NCBI GenBank assembly: GCA_029747015.1
Contig: JAKOGI010000009.1
Location: forward strand, 1,787,501-1,851,500
Origin: Carnegiea gigantea
Lineage: Eukaryota; Streptophyta; Magnoliopsida; Caryophyllales; Cactaceae
Reading direction: 5' to 3'
Length of the DNA: 64,000 nucleotides
The notes beneath the pieces were generated by a model, which was not told the origin of the DNA, searched no databases, and was given only the letters and a program-made list of their open reading frames with translations. Each line of letters starts with the position of its first letter. Position 1 is the first letter of the stretch. The translations under genes and the position numbers were made by a program. Shown here piece after piece: positions 39,185 through 52,071 of this stretch.

Positions 39185-41400
39185 CTGTTTTCCCAATTCC
39201 AGGGCTCCTGAAGAAGATGATTAAGAAGATAATGAAGGTGCAGAATGCATCCCACTCTCACTTCGTCATAATCAGCATCTGTGTATGTATCATACTGACT
39301 GATTAAGTGTCAACTTTTTTATCTGCTTTGGCTCTATACCACATTGTCACTGCTGTTGTTCTTAGAGAAATCGATGCATTCCCCTCATTCATCTGCTCAA
39401 TTGCCATCTTTTGCCCAACTTTTTCAATGGAATCATTGCAGCATTTGAAGAAGGGCAGTCTGTTCAGACAACCATTGGAAGCAATGTCTCCATTTCCATG
39501 CAAACATTGACTGACGGGAAGTTTTTGGTCCCCATCTTATGCATTATAACACTTAGCTCTCAAGATGGAGCAATTGAATTGGCGACTGATACTCAAAGTA
39601 AGTTTTTTGAATATTTGGACTGTTCACTTAAAGAACCCAATTCTGAGAGCCGAAAAGGCCAAAACTAGATTTTACTTGAATCCAAACTATGGTGACCTAA
39701 TTTGACTCAGCCTCCACAAAAACAATTGAAGATTTGGGTGTTAATTCCAACTTTTTGATAAGCTTAATCAAACAACCTCTACAGCACGTTCGAATACGTG
39801 TCCTGGACCTGAAGTGACTCGAGTCGAACATGTCTCATACCCCCTTCAGCCCAATTTGACCATGCTCTGACTCATAATCCAGCAAGATGCTTAAATACAA
39901 AATGACTCTTCCCTACCAACCCAGCGTAAGTGACTTGTTTACAAGGCCTAGTCTTTGTCATAAGCATAATTCTGATATGAATTATCATCCCCATTGTCAC
40001 ATATATATGGTTTAGGTGCTGTTCTACTATTGAGAGACCCTGAGAACTATCAGAGGGTAAGAAAAGGGAGAATTATTGCATCTTTATTAAACAATTAGCA
40101 TGCGGCCAAATTGGCTGTGCGGTTAATCAATTGAGTTGATTGTGAGTTTTGGTTCATTTTCCATGCCTTAACCAATCTACTAAACCAAATTGGCTGTGCA
40201 TTATCGTGCAGGCACTACACAAGCAGTAATTTTTTGGTTTTCTGTTCACGATCTGGCTTTTGCCAAAGTTACAAGCCTCTGTCAGTGAGGAAATTGCACC
40301 TGTAGAAGAATTCTAAACTAAAGGCGCGAGTTTAATATCGACATCGATTCAGGGAGGGGGATGAGGGGCCTTTACTGAAGGAAGCAGTACATGTTGAGGG
40401 CATGGATCTTGTTTGGAAGCTTGAAATCATAGCGACTATCAGAAGGAATTATCTCCATAAGCCTTGCAGAAAACTGTCAGTTGCCTGTGGATGCTTGATT
40501 GCCATCAGCTTTTGCTGCTTGATTTGTTATGAAATGAAACTACTTGAGTTGGACTGTATGTCTTGGGGCTTTGATATTTCATGATGCATGTTTTGCTGCC
40601 TAGTAAGGCGACACTAATGTATTTCTTTTTGGTTTTCCCAGTTCTCTGATGTTCAGGTTCTTTCTGGATTACACTGGAAAATAAACTGCACTAAATGATT
40701 GCTCTTCGTAGGAAAAAAACAAATCAAAATAGATGATGTTGGGATGAATTTTTGCTGTCCAAACTTTGTGATGGTAGGGTGTTAATCTGACTTTGCTATG
40801 TGTATGTCTCAGACCCAAACTTGAATCATCTCAAGTTAAATTGTGACTAGTTCAGATTGAAATAGAACACTATGATTTTAGCCAGAATTTGAACTAAACA
40901 GCCTGAAATGATCTGGCCCGAAATTTGCCTGACTTTGTGGTAACCCAAAATTTGAGCTACGCTTCAAATAGCTTGAACGGAACCTGACCTGAACCAGAAA
41001 TCGCTTCTCCTGGACATGAATTGATACTGATCAACTCGAGATGAGCCGATTAAAGCAATGACAACTCATTTCGGACTCTAATATGGTGGCAGACCAAGGA
41101 TTCTAGTATAGTAGGTGAGTACAAGAGTTTAATGATCTAAAGTATTGTTGTAGGTCCTGGAGCTTAAAAGCTTTTTCCCTTAAGTTGTTGATGAATCTGA
41201 CCGTTATCACCTCTCAAACTGCCAATGGGCAACTACTATAGTGTTCGTTCCATATTCGGCTCCATGAATATTAGTCTATCCTTATGGGCATGTTCTTGCG
41301 TATAGGGTCCTAATCATTAAATGGCACTAAATAATATGTATAGAAACATAATGTCACCAAATATCCTCTTTCCCACTTCAAGGTGAACCCAATGTACATA
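39185..41400. other. Intergenic DNA, no gene recognised
   Basis: Short open frames at 39307-39668 and 40402-40584 do not resemble families that I know. No repeat structure was defined. Confidence 0.5.
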
Positions 41401-41408
41401 GATGGAAC

Positions 41409-41665
41409 TTATGCCACAGCAGGCATGTCCTTGAGCCAAGGATCCAAGGGCTTTCCAATGGAGTAGACAGTGAGCCCTATCTCCCTCAACTTTTACACAT
41501 CCACAATTTTTCTACCATCAAACACAAACGCAGGCATCCTCATGTTTTCGTAAATCTTCTGATAATCCAAGTTCTTGAATTCATCCCTTTCGGTTAAAAT
41601 GCAAATCGCATGAGCATCTTTTGCGGCCTCATAAGCATCCCAACACACGACTACTTGGTGGCGGT
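41409..41665 (-). pseudogene. UDP-glucose 6-dehydrogenase C-terminal fragment (pseudogene)
   Basis: The minus strand reads WDAYEAAKDAHAICILTERD, then EFKNLDYQKIYENMRMPAFV, FDGRKIVD, and after an in-frame TAA, KLREIGLTVYSIGKPLDPWL followed by KDMPAVA and the normal stop (41409-41411). This is the conserved C-terminus of plant UGDH, the cytosolic enzyme that makes UDP-glucuronate for cell-wall polysaccharides. Only the last ~80 of about 480 codons are present. The internal stop and the lack of upstream coding show it is dead. No intron is visible, but this part of the family is usually intronless, so retro-origin cannot be claimed. Confidence 0.9.
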
Positions 41666-41684
41666 AGGGCTCAAAGGTTTTTCT

Positions 41685-41870
41685 TTTGCATCAAATGATT
41701 CCAATTTGTTTTTGCTCATCGAATTCCAAGTACTTAATATGCGACATTTCCATCGATGTCATTCGATTGGTGTCTAGGGCACCGTTGCCCTGTTCGAGTA
41801 TATGAGCACTGCTCATATTTCATTATGGTGCATCATTGTTTTATTCACTTAGATTCGCCGACTAATATGT
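41685..41870. repeat. Second copy of the NLR-upstream block (cf. 35185-35400)
   Basis: Begins TTTTGCATCAAATGATTCCA and keeps TATGCGACATTTCC, GGTGTCTAGGGC, TTGCCCTGTTCGAG and TGGTGCATCATTGTTTT in the same order as 35185-35400. It directly follows the UGDH fragment and no NLR coding sequence follows it. Confidence 0.8.
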
Positions 41871-43590
41871 TGAGAAAGTGTGGCAAAACTAATGGCACGA
41901 GGGAAGGCTCTGAGGTCGAGAGAGAATCTGGTGAGGTGTGGTTTGACACATGCATGAGAGATTACATAAAAAAATAAAATAAAAATTATGCTACCAATAT
42001 GAATATGATAAGTTCAAAGTTCTTATATTATGTGAAATTGTGAATGTAGGGGCATAAATTAAGCTAATCAGCATGCCACTTTCCTCAATCGGACATAAAT
42101 TGAAAGCAAAAAACCTAAGATGTGTAATAAAAGGTTTTCTAAAATATATAAAAAAAATCATAATTCCATCACTGAACCACGAATTTGGTCTACTTTCTAT
42201 CAACATAATCACAATAATTACAATAATAAATGTGACATGGATGTTGAATTGGATAGCTTGGAATTAGACATATTAAAAACTGAACCGATTTGAAAATCTG
42301 ACCTAAATTCACTCGAAAAATTTGAGTTTTGAATACGATTTTTTTTACCAGAACCCAAAAAATCAGTAAATTTTTGAATCAAACCAAACCCAAGCCCGAA
42401 CCCGACCGCTTAATCCAAATATTATATCCTTATTTTATATTTTTCTTTAATTTATAATAACGTTGTACACATGTTATAAATGGAAAAAAAAAACTTTAAA
42501 AACAGTGTGAAATAACTATCTAGTGTTGAGAAAGTCAATTTAGAATGAGGCAAATATTAAAATCGTGCAAGCCATACCATTATATTTTTAGTGAAATGAA
42601 TACGTATTATCACATTTTAAATAATGTTACTTTGTAATAATATAGCATTTTGATGTTATAATTAAAAGATAATTATAATATCTTGTGTTTTTGCAACTTC
42701 CCTTCATTTGTTTTCTATTCTTATCGGTTTCGAACAATGATGTTGAGTAATGGGCCGACTCATTTTCGTATTAGAATCGACTTTCTAATAAAGTATATCC
42801 AATTAAGTAATTGTAAGTTAGTTGACAAAAATATCGAATTATTAAATGGCTTATTAACAAGTTGAGCCACTCTGACTTAATGCTTTAAATGAGTTTGCGC
42901 ATAAATAAGTTCACCCATTATTATCCTTATTTTAATTCACAGACCGACTCACTAGAATCGACTCTTTGGCCACTCGTAAGTGATGTACAGATATCATAAT
43001 TACAAGTTTGAATATCTTTAATATTCTTAGAAATTATAATTACAATACTTTTTCATTAAATACAAACAGTTTTAACTTTTTAATATGTTGAGTCTTTAAT
43101 TTTGGTCAAAAGGAAATAACCGACAAACAGGCGCCCTTAACCCGGTGGATCGACTCGAAACCTGTACAATCAAAATACAATCATCCATATTTTACTCGAA
43201 TCCGAAATACACCGGGTACGTATTTTATTCGAACCTGAATACACCAACCGGTATTCAACCCTTGCCCAAATTGACAGTTCTAGTTTCTGCCATACTAAAA
43301 TTCAGGTGATCATACTTCAAAAATTCCTTTTCTGAAAATTATTCAGAAGGCCGAAACACCCTTCCTTAGGGCCCTGTTATCGCATCAGAGCAGCTGCAGC
43401 GGCGTGCTCATGACAAGCCATATTTGTTTGTGTGAGAGAGTTGAGCACGCCTCACCATGTGTACAGTGAAGGAAGCTCACGAGCCGCTCGAGGAATGGCT
43501 GCGAGCAGCGAGCTAGCTCAGGCCTTTATTTTTTGCCAAATCGGGTGCAAAACGATGGCATTTTGTGGGCATGATATTGGGGCTTTTTTT
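41871..43590. other. AT-rich intergenic DNA, nothing assigned
   Basis: Several short motifs such as AACCCGACCGCTTAATCC recall low-copy plant repeats, but no element ends could be defined. No convincing gene. Confidence 0.45.
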
Positions 43591-44066
43591 GGGGGGGGGG
43601 GTTGAAGAAGGACCAGTCACGGCCATGGCCATGGCAGCGGAGGAAAGATGGAGAAGATGAAGTACTGGCATCCATAAAAGAAAGCAAGTCAAACAGTCAT
43701 GGTACCCCTATTGCTATATTAATAGTAGTTTTTAATAAATTTTTCAGGGGAAGAGCAAGAAATGTTTGGGAAAGGTCCAAAGGGAACGGTAATTTTTTTT
43801 TTTTTTTGGGGGAAGGGGAGGATTAAGGGAGGGAGGGCTGTGGCGTTGTTTTTTAATTTTTCTCATAATAAGTTAATTATTAACTTTGTCGAAAAATATA
43901 AATTTTTTTATATAAAAATTTAATCACATACACTAGTCCTAGTTTGTGTGTTGTTTTTTTCAGCCGATTTTTTGTATTGTTTTATTTTTTAAATAAATTT
44001 TTTTAATTAATTGTGTTAATAAATTATTATGCGTAAATTATCTCTTATAAATTATTTACCAAAATA
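43591..44066. other. Intergenic DNA with a G11 tract
   Basis: G-run 43591-43601 then AT-rich sequence up to the RTE insertion. The open frame at 43602-43826 is low-complexity and not convincing as a gene. Confidence 0.5.
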
Positions 44067-45529
44067 AACAACAACAACAACAATACCTCTTAATGTGGGT
44101 TCCTCTTTTGCGTAGTCTGGGAAGATCCAACTGTAGCTAACCTTACCTCTACCGGTATTCCTACCCACAGAGAGGTTGATTCCAAGAGACTCACGAAAAG
44201 ATTTTATGAAAAAGTTTTAAAGAGGAAAGCGCTTGCGAAGCATTTAAAGAGGGAAATCAGTGCCAAAGAGGCTGAAACTGAAAGAAGCCAAAAGAAAGCT
44301 GAAAGAACGTACCTCAACAATCCACATTAGGCAGCTGCCGTTATTCCCAGAAAAAAGTACAACCTGCATACGAGCACGATATACCCCTACCAGCACTAAG
44401 TCACTGCACCTACTGATAACTACAGAGACGCTTCTGTATCATCTAAGATCCTAATTTTATTCCGCCACAACCTCCTATTCTGAGTCAGGTCCTCCGACGA
44501 ACCCACTACTTTGAAGTCATCTCTAATCACCTCGTCCAAACTCTTCTTCGGCCTACCCCTGTCTCTCTTACCAACGGGAAGGTCGATCAACTCACACCTC
44601 CTCACTGGGGCGGCCATACTTCTCCTTTTCACGTGGCTGAACCATTAGAATCTCAATTCCCTCATCTTCTCTTCTATGGGCACTTTAGCTAAGTCCCTGA
44701 TTACACAATTACTAACTCTGTCTATTCTTGTAAAATCATACATCCACCTGACAATCCTCATCTCAGCTACCATCAATCTCTGGACCTACTTCTTTTTTAG
44801 AGGCCAATACTTCGATCCATAAAGGACAGCCGGTCTGACTACTATCCGATAAACTTTGCCTTTCAAACTTAAGGGCACCCACTTGTCACACAGCACCCCT
44901 AAGGCAGCCTTCTATTTTTATCAGCCCACTCTTATGCGCTGGTTAATATCCTCGTCAACGTCCCCATTTTGATGGATGATCGAGTCAAGGTACTTAAACT
45001 TATCTACCTTTGATATTTGTCTCCCATCCAAGGTAACTTTCCCCCCTCTTCTCTTCTTCCACTGAAACAACAATACAGATATTCCGTTTTCGATCTACTT
45101 AATCTAAAACCTCTAATTTCCCGCGTAAATCGCTAACTCTCCGACTTGTCATTTACCTATGTCTGGTCTCATCGATAAGAACAATATCATCTGTAAAAAG
45201 CACACACCATGAGACCTCATCCTAAATCTCTCTAGTAAGTTCATCTAAAACTAAGATGAAAAGGAACGGGATTGGGGCTGAGCCCTGATGCAGACTCATA
45301 CTAATAGCGAAGTCATTTAAGGCCCCTCTCGACGTCCTAACAATGGTCCGCCCTTCCTCGTACATATCCTTAATCACACGAATATATAAGGGCGACACTC
45401 CTTTCTTTTTCAGACAGCTTCATACCATTTTCTGCGGGACTCTATTATATGCTTTTTTTCAGGTCAATGAACATTATATGGAGGTCTATCTTTCTATTCA
45501 TGTATAAACTCATGAGCCTTCTGAGAAGA
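44067..45529 (-). mobile_element. RTE-class LINE, 5'-truncated, with 13-bp target-site duplication
   Basis: Flanked by a perfect direct repeat ATTTACCAAAATA at 44054-44066 and 45530-45542. On the minus strand the element ends in a TTG-type repeat tail (44067-44083), preceded by the ORF C-terminus (44420-44632: RRSMAAPVRRCELIDLPVGK, GRPKKSLDEVIRDDFKV). Upstream is a decayed reverse transcriptase with HQGSALSPFLFTLVLDEL and an altered catalytic box FTDDIVLIDE (usually FADD). Stops and frameshifts abound. Truncation at 45529 leaves only the RT palm onward. Confidence 0.9.
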
Positions 45530-45542
45530 ATTTACCAAAATA

Positions 45543-46204
45543 ATAAAATATAATATAAAACTAACTAAAAGAAATTAAATATATTTAATTGTAAATTTAT
45601 AAATATTATTTTAAATGAGAAGTTAAAGTAATCAATCTTAAAAAGTTAACGTAAAAGTTGATATGAAAATAATAAATCTGATGAGCTAAATTTTTAAATA
45701 CTTTAAATTACCAGGATCATGTAAACGGAGTCCACGTGTTGAGTATCCCAGAATCTTCCTGCTTCCGACAACAGATTATGGCTAGATTTGTTTTATCATA
45801 ATCCTACTTTGTTTAGGATTTATCTATTTCAAGCTTATCCATTTGTACACTAATCTTATCACATGCAGTGACTTTACACATCGAGCTTGCTTAGAGGAAT
45901 CTTGAGAAAAGCACCATCGCACAATCAACAGTCTAGCTTGCACCACGCGTCCATGCTACTGCCAATATTTGACTGCCAGTCTTGAGCGTACACACGTCCC
46001 CGTTGTCCACGAGCTCAAAGCTCCAAAAATTACTCCCTAATTTTTACTTTATGTAATTGTCATGTGCCACGCGTTTATCAAGGACTGAATCTTTTGGAAT
46101 TGACTTCTACCCTAAACCTGGTTATGTGCAACACTTTTAGTTTTTTTATGTTCTTAATTATATAATTTGGAGCTTCCATGAGTAGGTAGCGTGGCAGAAT
46201 TAGG

Positions 46205-46207
<3 letters not shown>
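45543..46207. other. Unassigned DNA left of the copia nest
   Basis: No ORF or repeat defined. It could contain the outer part of the copia 3' LTR. Confidence 0.4.

Positions 46208-46258
<51 letters not shown>
46208..46258. repeat. (TA)n microsatellite, about 50 bp
   Basis: Uninterrupted TA repeat near the copia element's 3' end. Confidence 0.97.
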
Positions 46259-46261
<3 letters not shown>

Positions 46262-46396
46262 CATAGATACAATTATAATCCTAACTGCCTCTTATTATAA
46301 TTAGGAATAAATATAGATCCCCTATCACACACTCTCAATATATAGGGATACATATACAGACAGATTAAATTTTAAAAGTGAAAACTGAGTTACAAG

Positions 46397-46992
46397 TAGA
46401 GTTAAAAAAAGCTGACTTGATACGATTAACGATCTGAAACTGACACAAAGTTAAGTAGATTTTGGTATAAATCTTCGACCCGTTAAATTAAATGGGTTGA
46501 CACGTGTAACCCGTTTAATTAAATGGGTTAAGTTCAAGTTGAGATTATTGGCACAAAAAAATACCTATTTAACCCGTTTAATCGAATGAGTTAAATAAGT
46601 CAACTCATTTTTTCATTTGTTATTTTTCTATTTACTTTTTATTAGATAATTGAGAATATAAAAATTTTTTAAAATTGTGAATTGTGACGAATCGGTGAAA
46701 TTTTAAAGAGTAATGATTTAATGAGATATGTAAACTTAATTTTTAACACTGTAATTATGTATTAGTAGAAAATATTATATCCGTAAATAGTTAATTAAGC
46801 GACTGAACTTAACATGTTTATCTTAAACGAGTTAAGCAGGTCAATCTATTCAAAAATTAAATGAGTACAAGTCAAGACTTTTCAACCCGTTTAATAAACG
46901 GGTTAGGTTCAGGTCGAAGAATTCTCAACTCGTTTAAGTTCAACACGAACACGAACCCGACTCGACACGACACGACCTATTATCCAACTCTA
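46397..46992. mobile_element. hAT-like MITE, about 596 bp, inserted in copia 3' end
   Basis: Ends are TAGAGTT and AACTCTA. The flanking 8-mers GTTACAAG (46389-46396) and GTTATAGG (46993-47000) match at 6 of 8 positions, as expected for an aged hAT 8-bp duplication. Removing it joins copia codons FTKSLPIT to QFSLLKFNL, the normal copia C-terminus. The interior has repeated AAACGGGTT/AACCCGTTT motifs in both orientations and no ORF. Confidence 0.72.
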
Positions 46993-47639
46993 GTTATAGG
47001 TAAGGACTTTGTGAAAATATATGCTAACTGCAATTAAGAAGGGACATATCTGACAACAAGATCTCTATGTACAGCGCTTTCTCGAACAAAATAATAGCCA
47101 ACTTAATATGCTTACTGCGTCCATGGAGAATAGTATTAGCAGTAATGTAGGTGATAGAAATATTGTCACAAAGAACTTGAACAGGCTCTTGAAGGATGCC
47201 CAACTCAACAAGAAGCTAACGTATCCACAAGTTTTCAGTTCCTGTGCAAGTAACTGGCATGTACTTGGCTTCAGTGAAGGATTTGGAGACAGTAGGTTGT
47301 TTCTTGGAATGCCAATAAACAAGACTAGGACCCAGAAAAATAGCATAACCAGTGGTAGAATGAGCACTATCAGGACAGCTAGCCTAGTTAGCATCAGAAT
47401 ATAGCAACAACAAAGAAAAACTCTTAGCCTTCTTAAGGACAAGCCCATGGTCCGCCGTGCCCTACAAGTAACGAAAGATTTGTTGCACAACAGTGAGATG
47501 AGAAGTACAAGGAGCATGCAAAAATATTGAGAAACAAGATGCACAACAAATGATATAGTTAGCCTAGTCATTGTTAAATGCTACAAAGCCCCTACAATGT
47601 TACGATACTTTGTGGCATAAGCTAACAGTTCCCCATCTA

Positions 47640-48240
47640 TTGATGACAATGTTGTCTGGGAAGGAAGAGTTGTGCGAATAGGCTTGAATTTATGGAGATT
47701 GAATTTTGTGAGAAGGTCACGAACATAATTGGATTAAGAAAGAAAAGGTCATTAGGAGTTCGTACAACCTGGACCCCAAAAAGTAATGAAGGTCCCCAAG
47801 GTGCTTCATTGGAAATTGCCTTGACAATAAGCGGATGATATGATGAACAAGCGTGGAAGAACAACCTGTAATAATAATATCATCCACATAGAGCAAAAGA
47901 ACAACCAAGACAGTAGCGGTCCGAAAATAAACATAGAGGAATTAATTCAACTGCAGGTCAAGCCCAAGGATTGCAAGTAACTGCTAAATTTGTGAATCCA
48001 GGTGCAACGAGCCTATTTAAGGCCATAAAGGGGTTTAGTTGGCTTGCAAACATGATGTGGAAGTTCTGGATGGACAAACCCTTGTGGTTGAGCCATATGA
48101 ACATCCTCATTAAGGGAGCCATGTAGAAAGGCATTAGTAGCATCCAATTGACAAATAACCCAACCCCGAGTGATGGCTAATGAAAGGATGACATGAATGG
48201 TAGTGGGTTTCACAATTGGGCGAAAGGTGTCATGATAATC
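47640..48240 (-). pseudogene. Copia reverse-transcriptase domain
   Basis: Minus-strand pieces 48013-48213 (QLDATNAFLHGSLNEDV, KPLYGLK) and 47717-47908 (YVDDIIITGCSS, FPMKHLGDLHYFLG) are the two halves of a copia RT. Frames differ between the pieces and a short stretch between them is lost, so the gene is dead. The YVDD active site is still readable. Confidence 0.88.
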
Positions 48241-50722
48241 AAGACCTTCCTAGTGCCTAAAGCCACAAAAGACTAATCGAGCCTTGTAATGCTCGACGGA
48301 TCAATCAACACGATACTTAATCTTGTAAAACCACTTACAAGACAAAGCATTCATGTCAGGTCGATACGGAACTAACTGTCAAATATCATTTTGGACAAGA
48401 GCATTAAATTCTTCTATCATAGCCCGTTTCCATCGAGCATCTTTTGATGCCTAAGTATAAGAGGCAGGTTCACATTCCCCATTGTCCTTAGCAACAAGAG
48501 ACAAGTGTACTTTAGGCTTGAAAATGCTAGCTTTGGAGCGGGTTTGCATAGGATAGATATTGGTGGTTGCGGAGGAAGAGCAAAGTGGGGAGGGGACAAC
48601 TCTAAGTTGGGCCATGGGGAGGTGGAAGCTGACAAGATAGGCAGCTGGACAACAAGATCGGGACTGGACCGAGGGGAAGGAGAGGGGGCGGGTTGGATCT
48701 GGGTAGGCGATGCATCTGAGGCGGGACACGAAAAAAGCTCAATAGAGATTAGTGGGCTAGATGGAATTGGTGAACAGGGTTGAGGAGATGTAACAGATTA
48801 GTGAGTCACAAGAGGGTTGGAAGACAAAGGACTTGGGTTGCTAGATGGATCAGAGGGAAGTGGGAGAAGAGGAAGGTAACAACGACTTCTAATGGGGAGG
48901 TATGGTGTTAGAGGAGGTGCATTCTGGATACAGGAAAGCTTATTTATGAAGAGAACATGACAACTCACATAATTCCAAGTGAAACGAGTGCAGTCATTAA
49001 TAAAACATAGATGGTATTAAAAACCAAGATTTGACAAAACAGGTGACTGCCAAAGATCTAAATGTATTAAATCTAATGGTGTATTGTAACAATGCTCCAC
49101 ATCACCAAAAGGTAAACGATGGGCTTTACCCAACTTTCAGAAAGCACATCTACTACTAAATTTAGACACAGGTTTAATCAAAGCTTTAGATTTTAAGTAC
49201 TCTAAGATGTGGTCAGACGGTTATGCCAAATGTCCCTAGGAGCATCTAAGGTGGCTAAAGCATGGTGGGAAGGAGGACGAATGGTGTGAACGCCACGATC
49301 ACTGGCACCCTCTAGTATAGTCGTCCCCGTTTCCTTGTCCTTTATATACACAAAAGAAGCATCAAAATTAACAGTGCAATTGTTATTATTACACAATTAG
49401 CAAATAGACAATAAATTGTACTGCAAATCAGGAACATGAAACACATTGTTTAAAACTAAGAACTTGGTAGAAGTTTGTAAATGCGGCTATCCAACGTGTG
49501 AAATTGGTAAGGAAGCTCTATTACCTATAATGACACTAGGGTTGCCCCTATAAGGGAGTTTAGCAGTTAAGATGCCTTTAGAGGGTATCATGTGACTCGG
49601 GGTAGTAAAGTCAGGATACCATAGAGCATCGTTAGCCTTGTTAGACTGAATAGAGACAGTAGCAGCAAACAAAGAGTTTGATTGTGCTAAGGCATTCACA
49701 TATCAAGAACAAAAGGCAGCAATCTAACCTGGAACGAAGCAGATCTAACGGATAACTACAGAGGGGGGACAAAATCATTAATTGGGGGGGTAGAGTTAGT
49801 ACCTTGAGTTACAGCTAGAGCAGCGATAGCAGTATGATCAGAATGAGAAGTATATATACTTGAGTTGGATCTTGATTCGAACCTATGCCTATGCTTGTAG
49901 CTTGTTGGGAAGAGGACGATTCGCCTCTATTGCCCACCACCACCTTCATTACTACCACCACACCCGCGACCATGTCACCTCGCCAAGAATTACTGCGACC
50001 ATCGCGAATTGATTGGTGATATCTGCGACCATTGTTATTGGCGGAAGACAAATTTGTAGAGGTAGGGGGGCTTGGTGGTAATCGGGTTAGTAACATGATC
50101 CTTAAGATGAATAACACGTTGCTCATACAATAGGAGTTTAGCACATAGGTCATGAAAAGTAAGATTGCCACCAAAATAAGCAGCCTCAGTGACCAAACTT
50201 TCATAATCACGATCAAGTCCAAACAGAGTGAAATGAATTAATTCCTGATCAGATAAAGGATTATAAATAATAGTGAGAGAGTCAGCAATAACCTTGGTAG
50301 ATCGAAGATAGGCTTCCATGGATTGAGACTCGCCTTTCGGAATAGTTGTAAGACCGCTGAATTAACCGATCGCAAATCTAATAGGAGTGGATTAGATTAC
50401 AAACCTCCACAAGAATATCCTGAGAGATGGTGGTAAATAACCATGAGTGAATTTGTTGGTCAGCACACATCCAGTAGTAGAAATGAGGATTTAGTGCTGA
50501 AATATGATAACGATTCGAGGAAGTTACCCAAATTCAGCACTGGGAGCCTCGATAAATCGCTACAGCAAGCAAAAGGAATAGAGGGGGTATAGAGGAGAGA
50601 GAGAGAAGATTGATAAATTGAGAAATTTCCATAGCTTTTATTTCCCAAGCACCCTGTGATATATAGCTGTGTTCACAACCAACTTCCCACTAAAATAACC
50701 TCATTCCCACTAACATAACCAA

Positions 50723-52071
50723 TGATGAGTTTTTAAATATACCGTAAGTGCAAAGCGTAGCTGTAGTTAGAAACCGGTAAGTATGGGTTGAATCCACAGG
50801 GAACTTGGCTTTAACTACCAGAACTAATTAGACCACTTAAGCTAGGCAATCACAATTGGGATTTTGAAATTCAACTAAGGGAAACAATAACAGCTAAAAG
50901 ATGGAATAAACAGCTAGGTTAGAATTAACAACACAAATATGCTAGCGAATAAATTATTAGCCCTACTCAACATCTCTCAGACATGCATCACGAATGGATA
51001 GATTGTCAAATAAGCCCATCTCCTCCCTCTCTCAAGTGTCGAAGACTAATCTTAGGACTATAGTCGCCTATTTTTATGGGACTAAAAGTCGAAGGATTAC
51101 AAGATTCACAATCTCAAATCCCAATTAGAATCTTAACTATTTTCATGTTAAAACCCTAATCGTCTACTAAGGCGCATTAGGTAAAGGTTTCGTCTCTCAA
51201 CGCTCCCCTAAACCTCAATAAAAAGATGAATGCTCTTTCGAGGATTTCATCGAGCATGTGGCATGCATAGTAGAATTCATAATTGCACAACAAAGTGGGA
51301 GCAGGTATTGGGCCAGTACAAGATTCAACTACACATATTCGGCGTCAATCCCAACCTAAGTTGAAGGATTTAGCCTACAATCATCGTTCTAACAACAGAC
51401 ATAACATTTAATTCAACAATCATGACGAAGCTTAAAACAACCAAGAACAAGAGAGAAAGGAGAATTAAGAACCTGAAATTGATTGAATGATTCAAAGGTA
51501 AAATAAGCTCTAATCCAATAACGAAATCAAAAGTACTAAAATCAAACTCTCAAATAAAACCTAAAAATCGCCTAAAGAACAGTGTGGGAGAGGAAGCTAA
51601 AACTAAAACTGAATCTGTTCTAAAAATAGCCCCGAGGGAAATTTAAGTCGCGATGCAGAAACGAGGGTGGCACGGTCGTGCCTTGAGGCACGGTGCCACC
51701 GTACCAAAAGCCTGCTAGAAATACCCCGAACTGCACAAGTAGCGGGTGTGCCACTTGGCATGGTCGTGCCACTTGACTGCCCGACCACTTGTGCCGGTTC
51801 GAGCAGGTCGATCGTGCTACGTGGGTCCAGTTTCGTGGGTCTTCTATGCAACGCTTTCTCGCAGCTTTTCTCGCCTTCTTGGCACTTCTTTCTACTAAAT
51901 ATCATTCATCTTTCCGTCAATAAAGTTCCTAAAAATATCGAAAGATGTTATATGAGTTAAAAGTGCGCTAAAAGAGGCCGATTTGACTCTTTCTTAACAC
52001 GATCGAATGTGAAAACGCATGAGAAAATGAGTCAAATAGGGGCTAAAAATGGAACAAATAGAGGTTCATCA
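50723..52071 (-). repeat. 3' LTR of the gag-only element
   Basis: 1349 bp, closely similar to 54615-55974 along its whole length with scattered substitutions and small indels. It includes a GC-rich palindrome cluster at 51668-51776 in an otherwise AT-rich LTR. Confidence 0.93.

Noticed and set aside
39303..39668. Possible small gene between the NLR remnant and UGDH fragment
   Set aside because: Overlapping short frames on both strands, with no recognisable domain, start context or splice structure.
47108..47404. 98-codon + strand open frame
   Set aside because: It is the antisense shadow of the copia RNase H region on the minus strand and has no independent similarity.
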